A stretch of DNA of 64,000 nucleotides from Sipunculus nudus. Lineage: Eukaryota > Annelida > Sipuncula > Golfingiida > Sipunculidae. The position numbers and the translations under genes were made by a program. This document shows positions 26,230 to 34,899 of this stretch, piece by piece; position 1 is the stretch's first letter; every line of letters starts with the position of its first letter. Location: assembly GCA_026874595.1 (NCBI GenBank), contig JAPPUL010000078.1, forward strand, positions 1 through 64,000, read 5' to 3'. The notes below the pieces were generated by a model. It saw only the letters and a program-made list of their open reading frames with translations, had not been told where the DNA came from and did not search any database.

Positions 26230-26997
26230 CTACTTATCTCCATTTTGAGCTGTCAATACCTCATTTGTTCCGTCATCTTTTATCCATATCGTATGTTCAA
26301 AATGTGCTGAGCTCTTCTTATCTTTTGTTGTTACCGTCCAACCATCCTTTTGGATAAATATTTCAGGCCCTCCAAGATTCACCATCGGCTCTATCGCTAC
26401 AACCATACCTCCACGAAGTCGTTCCCCATACCCTGCTTTGCCTATGTTCGGTATTGAAGGCTCCTCCCATACCGCATGGCCTACCCCATGTCCGCAATAT
26501 TCACGTACTAAGCTATATTTATAGCTCCTAACATACGTTTCTATCGCGCTTGATATGTCCCCTACCCTATTCCCATCTAGTGCCTTCTCTATTCCTTTAT
26601 ATAATGATTCTTCCGTAACTTCTAAAATATTACGTTTTTCATCCGATATCTCTCCTACTGCGTAGGTATACGCTGTGTCTCCGTAACCCCCATTGTAGTT
26701 CATTCCTATGTCTACTCCCACTATGTCTCCTTCACAAAGCTTATACTTTGTCGGTATACCGTGTATCACATCCTCATTTACTGATATACACGATGCATTC
26801 GGAAATCCATGAAATCCCTTAAATGACGGCACCCCGCCTCCTTTCAATATCTCCTCCTCTACGTACTTATCTATCTCTAGTAAGCTTATTCCTGGCTCTA
26901 TCATCTCTCGCAACCTATACAATATCCCTCCAAGTACACGACAGCTATAGCTTATCTTCTCTATATCTTCTTTGCTCTTTAACATCCCTTTTCTCAT
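26230..26997 (-). CDS. map: Methionine aminopeptidase, type I
   Basis: Removes the initiator methionine from nascent proteins; 255 residues, normal for bacterial type I enzymes. The five metal ligands are in place: VGVDIGMNYNGGYGDTAYT supplies the two aspartates, GHGVGHAVWEEP the histidine, VAIEPMVNLG one glutamate and HFEHTIWI the last. AGAGGA precedes the ATG; MLKSKEDIEKI (residue 5) is a possible alternative start. It lies upstream of the tRNA cluster on the same strand and 58 bp downstream of the map-proximal end of no other gene, so it appears to have its own promoter. Confidence 0.95.
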   Translation of the reverse strand: MRKGMLKSKEDIEKISYSCRVLGGILYRLREMIEPGISLLEIDKYVEEEILKGGGVPSFKGFHGFPNASCISVNEDVIHGIPTKYKLCEGDIVGVDIGMNYNGGYGDTAYTYAVGEISDEKRNILEVTEESLYKGIEKALDGNRVGDISSAIETYVRSYKYSLVREYCGHGVGHAVWEEPSIPNIGKAGYGERLRGGMVVAIEPMVNLGGPEIFIQKDGWTVTTKDKKSSAHFEHTIWIKDDGTNEVLTAQNGDK

Positions 26998-27055
26998 ATT
27001 TCCTCTTAATTTAAAACCTCTTTTCTATTTATTACACTCATCTCATTTATTACAC

Positions 27056-28870
27056 TCATCTCCCCCCTACCTTCTCTACTCTCTTTATATCCCCCCCCTC
27101 CCCATAATATACTCTCTCGTAGACTTCCTTTAAATGATTCGTACGCTCTTCCAACAATAGCCTACCCCCTTTGTCATACCTATACAGTATTGACCCCAAA
27201 TATTGTCGCTTACCATCAAATCCATCCTCTCTTATTAACTCTCCTCCTTTACCATACGTAAACGTTAATATTCGTGTCAGATTCTTATATCTATCGTAAT
27301 GTTCCTCCTGGGCTACCTTCTCAGCTTTATACCTGTATACCACTACATTATCAAGTACTCCTTTCCCTCTTTCTACCTTATATCTTCGTCCTTTGTTATC
27401 TATATATTCTCTTCTCACTAACTCATCATTTCCATCAAATATCTTTATAACTACAATGTCTCCTGATTTATTATATTCGTAATACCTAGATGTCTTCTTA
27501 GCTCCCTCTTCCACCATAGTCATAACCAATTCTCCCCACTTACCGTATATGTAGGTTTCTTTGCTCTTAAGTCTTTTTCCTACATAATTATCTTTTATCT
27601 TCAAAAAACCAGATCCGTCATAACTATATAATGCATACCCCAAAAGCTCTTTCCCTAAAGCTCCATACCGCTCCTCCTTAATAAGTCGACCCTTCTCATC
27701 ATATGTCTTACGCAAAACCAAGCTCCTCCCCTCATATAACTCCTCCCTACTCCTATATCCACCTTTATATAATACCTCAACCCGCTTCCTCTCCTCCCCC
27801 ATAATCCCATACCATATCTCCTTTAGAACCTCTCCCCATACCCCCTCATGCCTCTCTCTTATTACTCTCACATCCCGCCCATCTAGCTTATACCACTTTA
27901 TATGTTTTATCCTACTTAATCCTCCCTCTTTATATCCTATATCAGTTCCTTTCTCGTAACTTACTTCCCCTCGCAAGCTTAAGCGATTGCCTACATACTC
28001 CTTAATTAGAACCTCATACCCAAACTTATTAAAATATCTTTCTACCTTCCCTGCACTCTCAAAGCTAATCGTTTTTAATAAATGACCCGTTTTTTTATAC
28101 TTAAACCTTACTTCCCTTGTCTTTTTCCCCTCCACATTATAATATTCTTGCCTTAATAAAACATTATTTTTATCGTACTTATACTCTATCTTGAGGTTAA
28201 TTCGACCCGATTTGTAATATATATAATTTCTAACCCGTCCCCTTCTGTCATATTCTACCACATATCGCCTTATCCCTCGCAAATCCCTCCAGATGTCCTT
28301 CCTTCCCAATTTAGTGTAGATTACAGACCCCTCATAAGTAGTTTTTCCTCCCTTGGCGAATTTCTTAAGTTTTTCTACATATCCTCCCTCCCCATAATAC
28401 TCTGACATCGAAAGCCTACCCTCATTAAAATATTTATCCACTCGCTTTACTTTTTCACCCTCATACCTGTATAAAGCTTGACTTGTCAAAGTGTGATGAC
28501 GGTATTCTTCAAATCCCTTTATCTTACCTCCTTTCCCATAATATACCTTATAGTAATCACTTCCTAAAACCTTACTTCTGCCCCCCGCCTTATCTTTTAC
28601 TCTTAGCTTTCTACCTTTTAAAAATTTATATCCCTTCTCTTTTAAAATATAACTTGGGTTTAAATAATATTTTATATCATATTCTCCATCTGAAAGCCCA
28701 GCTGAAAGCTTATCTTTAGAAACTCCTTTAACCGATCTTAAAACTTCTTCACCTTCCAAAACCCCCTTCCTTGCCTGCTCTCCTGCGCAACCTACTATAA
28801 CTACCATTTGCATATATAACAATAATTTCATATTCAATTTCATTTCTTTCATTTCTTTCATTTCTTTCAT
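27056..28870 (-). CDS. Large repeat lipoprotein (YD/RHS-like beta repeats)
   Basis: 604 residues. A lipobox (VIVGC, Cys at about 28) follows a hydrophobic stretch. The N-terminus begins with a 9-bp tandem repeat giving MKEMKEMKEM, so the true start may be residue 14 (28831), where a normal signal peptide begins. From about residue 60 to the end, the protein is a series of short beta-hairpin units of the type YxYDxxGxLxxxxxY, for example RRGRVRNYIYYKSGRI and KYDKNNVLLRQEYY. These resemble YD/RHS or MORN-like repeats. It is probably surface-exposed and extended. No catalytic or toxin-like C-terminal domain is present; the repeats run to the stop. Confidence 0.65.
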   Translation of the reverse strand: MKEMKEMKEMKLNMKLLLYMQMVVIVGCAGEQARKGVLEGEEVLRSVKGVSKDKLSAGLSDGEYDIKYYLNPSYILKEKGYKFLKGRKLRVKDKAGGRSKVLGSDYYKVYYGKGGKIKGFEEYRHHTLTSQALYRYEGEKVKRVDKYFNEGRLSMSEYYGEGGYVEKLKKFAKGGKTTYEGSVIYTKLGRKDIWRDLRGIRRYVVEYDRRGRVRNYIYYKSGRINLKIEYKYDKNNVLLRQEYYNVEGKKTREVRFKYKKTGHLLKTISFESAGKVERYFNKFGYEVLIKEYVGNRLSLRGEVSYEKGTDIGYKEGGLSRIKHIKWYKLDGRDVRVIRERHEGVWGEVLKEIWYGIMGEERKRVEVLYKGGYRSREELYEGRSLVLRKTYDEKGRLIKEERYGALGKELLGYALYSYDGSGFLKIKDNYVGKRLKSKETYIYGKWGELVMTMVEEGAKKTSRYYEYNKSGDIVVIKIFDGNDELVRREYIDNKGRRYKVERGKGVLDNVVVYRYKAEKVAQEEHYDRYKNLTRILTFTYGKGGELIREDGFDGKRQYLGSILYRYDKGGRLLLEERTNHLKEVYERVYYGEGGDIKRVEKVGGR

Positions 28871-29210
28871 TCGCTACTTTAGCTACTTTAGCTACTTTCT
28901 TTTTGCTATTTCCAATATTTTTCCAATATTTTATTTATAACTTTTACTGTGTTCTTAACCTCTTCAAAAATAGAAATTAGCCAAAATGCTACTTCTTGTC
29001 AACTTCTACTTACGCTTTATTAACTCCTTTCATTCTCTTACTTAAGCAACAGGCATCTTGCTTCTTATACATTTGGATATTTAATCCTTTTTAGCTACTT
29101 TAATATATATATATTCTTTTAGTAACTTGCTTTTTTTAAAACTTACTTTTTTTAACTTATTTACTAAATCTTTTTTTACTGAGTTTTTTTTACTGATTTA
29201 TGGTTGCATT
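28871..29210. other. Divergent intergenic region, no gene seen
   Basis: AT-rich DNA between the divergent repeat lipoprotein and phosphohexomutase genes. It contains a triplicated TAGCTACTT unit near 28875-28898 and the tail of a TTTCATTTC repeat. No hairpin or open frame stands out, and it must hold promoters for both flanking genes. Confidence 0.5.
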
Positions 29211-30626
29211 TTGACAAAGCATAACTTTATTGCTAGCATTTCTGGGGTTCGAGGCATTGTAAAACAAGATTTAAACGATAAGGTCATTATTCAATTTGCT
29301 CTTGCTTTTAAACATTCTTACATCAAAAACCAAAACTCCCGCATTGCTATAGCTTATGATGCAAGAGAGTCCGGACTGCACATCAAAAACTTATTTGCAA
29401 AAACTTTAGCATCCTTGCATATTAAGGTTATCGACTTTGGCATTATCCCTACCCCAACACTACTCTTTTGTGTTAGAAACCTTAAGCTCGATGGCGGTGT
29501 TGTAATTACTGCAAGTCATAACCCTCATAATTGGAATGGTTTTAAGTTTGTTAACCACTCTGGGACTTTCTTTAATAAAACCCAATTTCAAAGCCTTATG
29601 CATTCTTATAACAAACTTGAAAATAAAAACTTGAATATTAGTATGGACTTGCATCCAAACTATATAACCCATGATAACTCATCCTATCTTAAACATATTA
29701 GCTCTGTAACATCCCTTTGTGATATTAACTTAATTCGTAAATCTAACTTCTCTGTTGCTTTGGACACTGTTAATTCTGCAGGCTCTTATATCCTATCTAC
29801 CCTAATTAAAGATACCTTAAACTGCAAACTCTTTCATATACATGAAAATACAAATACCAACTTTCAAAGACCGCCTGAGCCCTTACCCCAAAATCTTAGC
29901 CTTTTAGAAGAGCTTGTTATTAAAAATAATTGTGATATAGGCTTTGCAACAGACCCTGATGCTGACCGTTTAGCCATCGTTTCAAATCAGGGACTGGCTA
30001 TCGGAGAGGAATTTACTTTGGTTTTGGCTGCTTATAACTTTATTAAAAACTACGGACAAACGCATATTGCAACCAATATATCAACTTCTCGTATGATCGA
30101 CGATTTAGCTATCTCCAAAAATGTCAAAGTATTTCGTTCTGCTGTTGGTGAGGCTAATGTTTTAGATATGATGATTAAACATGATTGTAAGATCGGGGGT
30201 GAGGGGAATGGCGGCGTTATTGTCCCCAGCATAAACCCATGCAGAGACTCACTAGTTGCAATCGTTTTGATCCTTAATAGTTTGGCTTTGCAAAAAACGT
30301 CTATAAGCTCTCTTATAAAGCAATACCATCCATATTATTTCTTAAAGGAAAAGGTAGAAGTTAATAACATAGAAGTTAATAACATAGAAGTTAATAACTT
30401 TGATTTAGATAACTTATATAAGCTCATAAAAAAACAATATAAAGACAAGGCACTCTCAAGCTCTTTAATCGACGGTATTCGCATGGATTACAAAGACTAT
30501 TGGTTTCAAGTCAGAATGTCTAATACTGAACCTATTATTCGTATATTTGTTGAAGCTAAAAATAAGGACATTGCTAAAAATACATTTTTAAATTTAAAAG
30601 ACTTTATTCTTAATTTAATTTCTTAA
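29211..30626 (+). CDS. Phosphohexomutase (GlmM/ManB family)
   Basis: Interconverts hexose 1- and 6-phosphates, probably glucosamine for peptidoglycan (GlmM) or mannose/glucose (ManB). 472 residues from TTG at 29211. The frame is open further upstream to 29127, but that leader encodes Phe-rich non-homologous sequence. The N-terminus SGVRGIVKQDL is the family start. The phosphoserine loop is TASHNPHNW, the metal loop DPDADRLAIV, the sugar loop GGEGNGGVI and the phosphate loop RMSNTEPIIRI. All four active-site loops are intact. A 15-bp unit is present three times near 30355-30400 (EVNNI repeats) in a surface linker. Substrate specificity cannot be read from the sequence alone. Confidence 0.87.
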   Translation: MTKHNFIASISGVRGIVKQDLNDKVIIQFALAFKHSYIKNQNSRIAIAYDARESGLHIKNLFAKTLASLHIKVIDFGIIPTPTLLFCVRNLKLDGGVVITASHNPHNWNGFKFVNHSGTFFNKTQFQSLMHSYNKLENKNLNISMDLHPNYITHDNSSYLKHISSVTSLCDINLIRKSNFSVALDTVNSAGSYILSTLIKDTLNCKLFHIHENTNTNFQRPPEPLPQNLSLLEELVIKNNCDIGFATDPDADRLAIVSNQGLAIGEEFTLVLAAYNFIKNYGQTHIATNISTSRMIDDLAISKNVKVFRSAVGEANVLDMMIKHDCKIGGEGNGGVIVPSINPCRDSLVAIVLILNSLALQKTSISSLIKQYHPYYFLKEKVEVNNIEVNNIEVNNFDLDNLYKLIKKQYKDKALSSSLIDGIRMDYKDYWFQVRMSNTEPIIRIFVEAKNKDIAKNTFLNLKDFILNLIS

Positions 30627-30636
30627 CATTAATGCT

Positions 30637-31392
30637 ATGAATATAAACGATTATAATATTATAGAAGGTGATTCTCTTAATAGAACGTTATTAGAAGCAG
30701 AGTCAATAAATTTAACGATAACATCACCGCCTTATAATGTTGATATTGCATATAACAATAACAATGACAATATGTCTTATAGTCATTATTTAGACTTCAC
30801 AAAACAATGGTTGAGTAATGTATTTTACTGGACAATGGATAGTGGGAGGATGTGTTTAAATATTCCATTAGATAAAAATAAAGGTGGACAAAGAAGTATT
30901 GGAGCTGATATAACAACCATTGCAAAGCAACTTGGCTGGAGATATCATTCAACAATAGTTTGGAACGAAGGTAATATATCAAGAAGGACAGCATGGGGGA
31001 GTTTTAATTCAGCCTCTGCCCCATATGTTATTGCACCTGTTGAATTAATTGTTGTATTATACAAAAATGAATGGAAAAGAAAAAATCAAGGAGAGAATGA
31101 TATTAAAAAAACAAGAGTTTATGGATGGACTAATGGTCTATGGCAATTCAATGGTGAAAGTAAAAAGAGGATAGGGCATCCTGCACCGTTTCCGAGAGAA
31201 TTGCCACGAAGATGTATAAAATTGTTTAGCTTTGTTAAAGATATAGTTCTTGACCCATTCTTAGGAAGTGGTACAACTATTATTGAAAGTATAAACAATA
31301 ATCGGCTTGGCATTGGAATTGAACAAGATATTGAATATTGTAAATTAGCAAAAGATAGAATTTATAACGAATGTTTTAATAAATCATCTTAG
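30637..31392 (+). CDS. Type II DNA methyltransferase, beta-class (N4-C or N6-A)
   Basis: Site-specific DNA methyltransferase of 251 residues. The catalytic motif LTITSPPYNVD (about 28-38) comes before the SAM-binding motif VLDPFLGSGTTIIES (about 206-220), so it is a beta-class enzyme. The TSPPY form is common in N4-cytosine enzymes and in some N6-adenine enzymes. It lies 10 bp after the phosphohexomutase gene and 11 bp before a broken HNH endonuclease gene, its apparent restriction partner. All motifs are intact, so it may persist as an orphan methylase that marks the chromosome. Confidence 0.9.
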   Translation: MNINDYNIIEGDSLNRTLLEAESINLTITSPPYNVDIAYNNNNDNMSYSHYLDFTKQWLSNVFYWTMDSGRMCLNIPLDKNKGGQRSIGADITTIAKQLGWRYHSTIVWNEGNISRRTAWGSFNSASAPYVIAPVELIVVLYKNEWKRKNQGENDIKKTRVYGWTNGLWQFNGESKKRIGHPAPFPRELPRRCIKLFSFVKDIVLDPFLGSGTTIIESINNNRLGIGIEQDIEYCKLAKDRIYNECFNKSS

Positions 31393-31403
31393 GAGTAAAA
31401 AAA

Positions 31404-31976
31404 ATTACACAAGAAGATATATTAAAGGAATTTTACATTAACAATCCTAATAGAGATATAGTACATCCTGAGGTCGTTGATTAGGTTATTAATGAATATC
31501 ACAAAAGGACAAGGCAGGTCTTTAGAGATCCAGACAGAGCCATTAAAAAACTACATCAAAATGGTTTTCTCATAAAAGTTAAAAAAGGTGTATATAGGTA
31601 TGAAGCCAAATTTATTAAACATAAATCTTTAGAAGATTTTACCCAGAAACAAAAAGAGCAAATTCTAAAAAAGGATAATTATAAATGTGTAATTTGTGGG
31701 AAAGGGAAAGAACATGGTATTGAGTTACACATTGATCATATTAAACCTAGAGAACTAGGAGGTAAGGCTATAATAGAGAATGGACAAACCCTTTGTGCTC
31801 AACACAATTTTCAAAAGAAAACTTTAAAACAAACCGAAACCGGCAAAAAGATGTTTATCAAATTATATGAACTATCAAAGTCAGAACAAAATAAAAAGCT
31901 GATTAGGTTTTGCACTGATATTCTTGAAATATTTGAAAAACATGGAATTAATGGTCATATTAAATGGAACAGGTAA
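31404..31976 (+). pseudogene. HNH restriction endonuclease broken by an in-frame stop
   Basis: A continuous frame of 190 codons from 31404 is interrupted only by TAG at 31482-31484, after PEVVD, where homologues would be expected to have Trp. Beyond it are a helical DNA-binding region (VFRDPDRAIKKLHQNGFLIK) and an HNH nuclease domain (CVICGKGKEHG, then LHIDHIKPRELGG, then LCAQHN). AGGAG at 31391-31395 is correctly spaced to codon 31404, but that codon is ATT, so the start may also be mutated. No usable in-frame ATG, GTG or TTG follows the stop before the HNH domain. It was probably the partner of the upstream methyltransferase. It is non-functional unless the stop is read through. Confidence 0.85.
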
Positions 31977-31982
31977 TTTATA

Positions 31983-32582
31983 ATGACAGAACTTATTCTT
32001 GCATCTCGTAATGAAGGCAAACTTAAAGAGTTTAGAGAGATTCTTTATGATTACAACATAATAGACATAAAAGGCTTTTATAATATACCAAAGGACATTA
32101 AAGAAACTGGCTCTACCTTCCTTGATAACGCCTTAATTAAAGCTCGTTGTGTATACTCTATCTTAAAAAGACCTATACTTTCGGAGGACTCTGGTTTAGT
32201 TATAAAAGCGCTAAATGGTCAGCCTGGTGTGCATTCTGCAAGGTATGGCTCGAAAAACGGTAAGAAACTTGGGAGTACTGCTATTAATAACCTTATTCTT
32301 GATAAGATGCATAATATTCCTGAAGGCGATGATAGGCAGGCTTACTATGAGGCTTTTGTTGTAATTTACTTTGCTCATGATAACTATATTCATGCTAGTG
32401 GACGCTGTTATGGTCAAATTGCTCTTGCTCCCAAAGGCTCTAATGGCTTTGGCTTTGACCCCATATTCTATCTCCCGCAGTACAAGAAAACTTTTGCTCA
32501 AATAAGTTCTTTAGAAAAACATAAAATAAGCCATAGAGGCATTGCTATAAAGAACCTTAAAGATAAAATAAAAGATTTATAG
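31983..32582 (+). CDS. rdgB: Non-canonical purine NTP pyrophosphatase (RdgB/HAM1)
   Basis: Hydrolyses dITP, XTP and related nucleotides, keeping deaminated purines out of DNA and RNA. 199 residues, normal length. The start ELILASRNEGKLKEFREIL is the family signature, with SEDSGLVIKALNGQPGVHSARY in the middle and GSNGFGFDPIFYLP, then SHRGIA, at the end. It lies 6 bp after the broken HNH gene, so it was probably co-transcribed with the restriction-modification pair. The MTase-HNH pair looks inserted between housekeeping genes. Confidence 0.94.
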   Translation: MTELILASRNEGKLKEFREILYDYNIIDIKGFYNIPKDIKETGSTFLDNALIKARCVYSILKRPILSEDSGLVIKALNGQPGVHSARYGSKNGKKLGSTAINNLILDKMHNIPEGDDRQAYYEAFVVIYFAHDNYIHASGRCYGQIALAPKGSNGFGFDPIFYLPQYKKTFAQISSLEKHKISHRGIAIKNLKDKIKDL

Positions 32583-32692
32583 TAAGTAAATTTCATAACG
32601 CTAATATTATCTTCATGGTATTATTTTTCATTTTGCTTGCCTTAAATGCTTTAAGAAGTTAATTTAAATTAAACTAAAGATAAAAAGCCAAT

Positions 32693-33796
32693 ATGAAGTT
32701 ACTTTTAACATTCTTAATTATTATAACACTCTTATTTGCCTCGTTTTTCTACTATGAAAGCCTTTTAATAGTAGAAGATGAGACTAAATATTACATTAAA
32801 ACAAAATTTCGTAATTATGAAAATTATGGACCAGGGCAGTACTTTTTTCCCGAACGGATATTGCGGTTTTTTGACTCTCAAGCATTTATTAAACATAAAA
32901 TCAAAACAAAACCAACTCTAATCTCAGAAAACATAAATATAAACTTACCTGATATTAGCCTTAGTGTACTCGGTAAGGATAAAGTAAAACTAGAATACAA
33001 AATACTCTATAAGCTATCTCTATCATACAACTTAACACCCAAATATCAACTAACCCTAATTAAAAACAATATATCATTTGACCAAAAATATACGGAAATT
33101 AAAGACTCAATAAAAACCTTAGATAAAAATTTAGTATTTAAAGCTATTAATGTAGAGCTCAAAGACAACGAAAATATCATAAATATCCAAAATATTTTAG
33201 ACAACGCAAATCAATCTTTATACCAAAGTCTTTTAGATAAATACAAAAAAGAAAATATTGAATTTAGCAAAAATGCAATACTACACTCATATGAGGCTTC
33301 ACCCGATCTTAGCTTATACAAAGAAATAGCAAAAGAAGCAAAGCGTTTACAAAAACAAATGCTTCAAAAAGAAGGAAATACCATACTTGAGACAAATAAA
33401 CTACTGCTTCTTCAAAAGAGAAGGCAAAGTCTTGCCGGGCAAGATATAAAACGCCTTAAACTATATGGTGAATTGCTAAAAGAATACCCCAATTTAATAA
33501 AATTCTTGTATATAGAAAAACTTGAAAAGTTAAAGAGTATAAAAATATTTGAAAACGTAATCGAAGATAACCTGAAAAAAGATAATGACATGCAAAAAAA
33601 CCTTCAAAAAACAATTGAATCAAACTCGCAAAAACTTAAAACAAATAATGAAGAAAACGAAATTAATGCCAATCAAAATCAAAATCAATCCTCTACCAAA
33701 GAGGAGACTGCTCCCAAAGAAGAAACTGCTCCCCAAAAAGAGGAGACTGCTCCCGAAGTAGCTCCGCCTAAGGTAGAAGGCTCTTCAAGTTCGTAG
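32693..33796 (+). CDS. SPFH/band 7-like membrane protein
   Basis: 367 residues. One N-terminal membrane segment (about 2-20) is followed by a domain of about 110 residues (IVEDETKYYIKTKFRNY, GPGQYFFPERI, VKLEYKILYKL), arranged like an HflC/prohibitin SPFH domain. A long helical region rich in Lys, Gln and Glu follows (about 165-290). The last 60 residues are low complexity, with three copies of an EETAP unit. HflC-like proteins regulate FtsH at the inner membrane, but no HflK partner is adjacent and the similarity is limited. Membrane topology is well supported; the family is an inference. Confidence 0.55.
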   Translation: MKLLLTFLIIITLLFASFFYYESLLIVEDETKYYIKTKFRNYENYGPGQYFFPERILRFFDSQAFIKHKIKTKPTLISENININLPDISLSVLGKDKVKLEYKILYKLSLSYNLTPKYQLTLIKNNISFDQKYTEIKDSIKTLDKNLVFKAINVELKDNENIINIQNILDNANQSLYQSLLDKYKKENIEFSKNAILHSYEASPDLSLYKEIAKEAKRLQKQMLQKEGNTILETNKLLLLQKRRQSLAGQDIKRLKLYGELLKEYPNLIKFLYIEKLEKLKSIKIFENVIEDNLKKDNDMQKNLQKTIESNSQKLKTNNEENEINANQNQNQSSTKEETAPKEETAPQKEETAPEVAPPKVEGSSSS

Positions 33797-33837
33797 GCTT
33801 TCATTTCCTAGACTTTCATAATGAGGATATAGCAAAT

Positions 33838-34575
33838 ATTAATCGTATATTTTTACAAGCCCGTACTTCTTCAAAACGTTTTCCTGAAAAGATACTAAAA
33901 ACTATATCAGGTAAGACAATGCTTGAACATATAATCTCAAGGCTTGCTCTTACTAAGATGTATGTAGATTCTATTGTGGTTTTGGTTCCCGAAGAAGATA
34001 TTAGTAAACTTTCCAAAGTCCTTACTAAAGTTCTTAGGCAAGAAAACAATATCTTACTATTTGCTGGGAGCCTAAATAATGTGCTTGAACGCTTTTACAA
34101 AGCAAGTCTTAAATATAAAAGCGATAATATAATAAGGGCAACTGCTGATAATCCTTTTTTGTCAATATATCATCTTAAACTATCTTTAGATAAGCATATA
34201 AAGCAAAACTCAGATTTAACTTATGTTGCAAATCTCCCGTTAGGAACGGGAGTAGAAATAATCAGCAGCAAAGCTCTTAAACGCGCATACAAAGAGGCAA
34301 AAACTACATACGATAAAGAGCATGTAAGCCCATACATTCACAAAAACAAAGATATTTTCAAAATACTAAAGTTAGAAGCAAAAGATATTTACAGAAGACC
34401 AGATATAAGGCTTACAGTAGACCATAGAGAAGATTTCGAAGTAACAAAAGCTATCTTTAAAGAACTTTATATAAAAGAAAATGACTTCACATTAGAAGAG
34501 ATAATAAAGTTATGGGATTTTAATGAATTATGGAAACTTAACGAACATATTCAGCAAGCATCTGAGCAACAATAA
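33838..34575 (+). CDS. SpsF/NeuA-like cytidylyltransferase with an apparent ATT start
   Basis: Nucleotidyltransferase of the SpsF/CMP-sugar synthetase family, likely making an activated sugar for surface glycans or flagellin. The nucleotide-binding signature QARTSSKRFPEKIL lies upstream of the first ATG (33919), so a start there would remove the active site. The only sensible start is ATT at 33838, 11 bp after GAGG; no ATG, GTG or TTG exists in frame. This gives 245 residues. RATADNPFLS (the Asp-containing metal site) and RLTVDHREDFE near the end are typical of SpsF. The last 46 codons lie in a 231-bp tandem duplication. Either ATT is used or the start was lost by mutation. Confidence 0.7.
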   Translation: MNRIFLQARTSSKRFPEKILKTISGKTMLEHIISRLALTKMYVDSIVVLVPEEDISKLSKVLTKVLRQENNILLFAGSLNNVLERFYKASLKYKSDNIIRATADNPFLSIYHLKLSLDKHIKQNSDLTYVANLPLGTGVEIISSKALKRAYKEAKTTYDKEHVSPYIHKNKDIFKILKLEAKDIYRRPDIRLTVDHREDFEVTKAIFKELYIKENDFTLEEIIKLWDFNELWKLNEHIQQASEQQ

Positions 34576-34899
34576 GATCTAAGTTTTCTCTATTGTTTTC
34601 AATAATGCCTTCTCTGTCTAAATATTTAGGCTTTACTCCATTAATATAGAAGTCCACATAAGACACAAGAAGTAACAAAAGCTATCTTTAAAGAACTTTA
34701 TATAAAAGAAAATGACTTCACATTAGAAGAGATAATAAAGTTATGGGATTTTAATGAATTATGGAAACTTAACGAACATATTCAGCAAGCATCTGAGCAA
34801 CAATAAGATCTAAGTTTTCTCTATTGTTTTCAATAATGCCTTCTCTGTCTAAATATTTAGGCTTTACTCCATTAATATAGAAGTCCACATAAGACACAA
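34438..34899. repeat. Perfect 231-bp tandem duplication across two convergent gene ends
   Basis: Bases 34438-34668 are repeated as 34669-34899 without a difference that I can find. The unit contains the end of the SpsF-like gene and, on the other strand, the end of the GerMN gene. As a result the plus-strand gene stops in the first copy (34575) and the minus-strand gene stops in the second (34769). Before duplication the two genes would have overlapped tail to tail by 38 bp. Lack of divergence implies a recent event. Confidence 0.95.

Noticed and set aside
31482-31484. TAG as a recoded sense codon in the HNH gene
   Set aside because: No other gene in the window needs UAG read-through, and the ATT start suggests ordinary decay.
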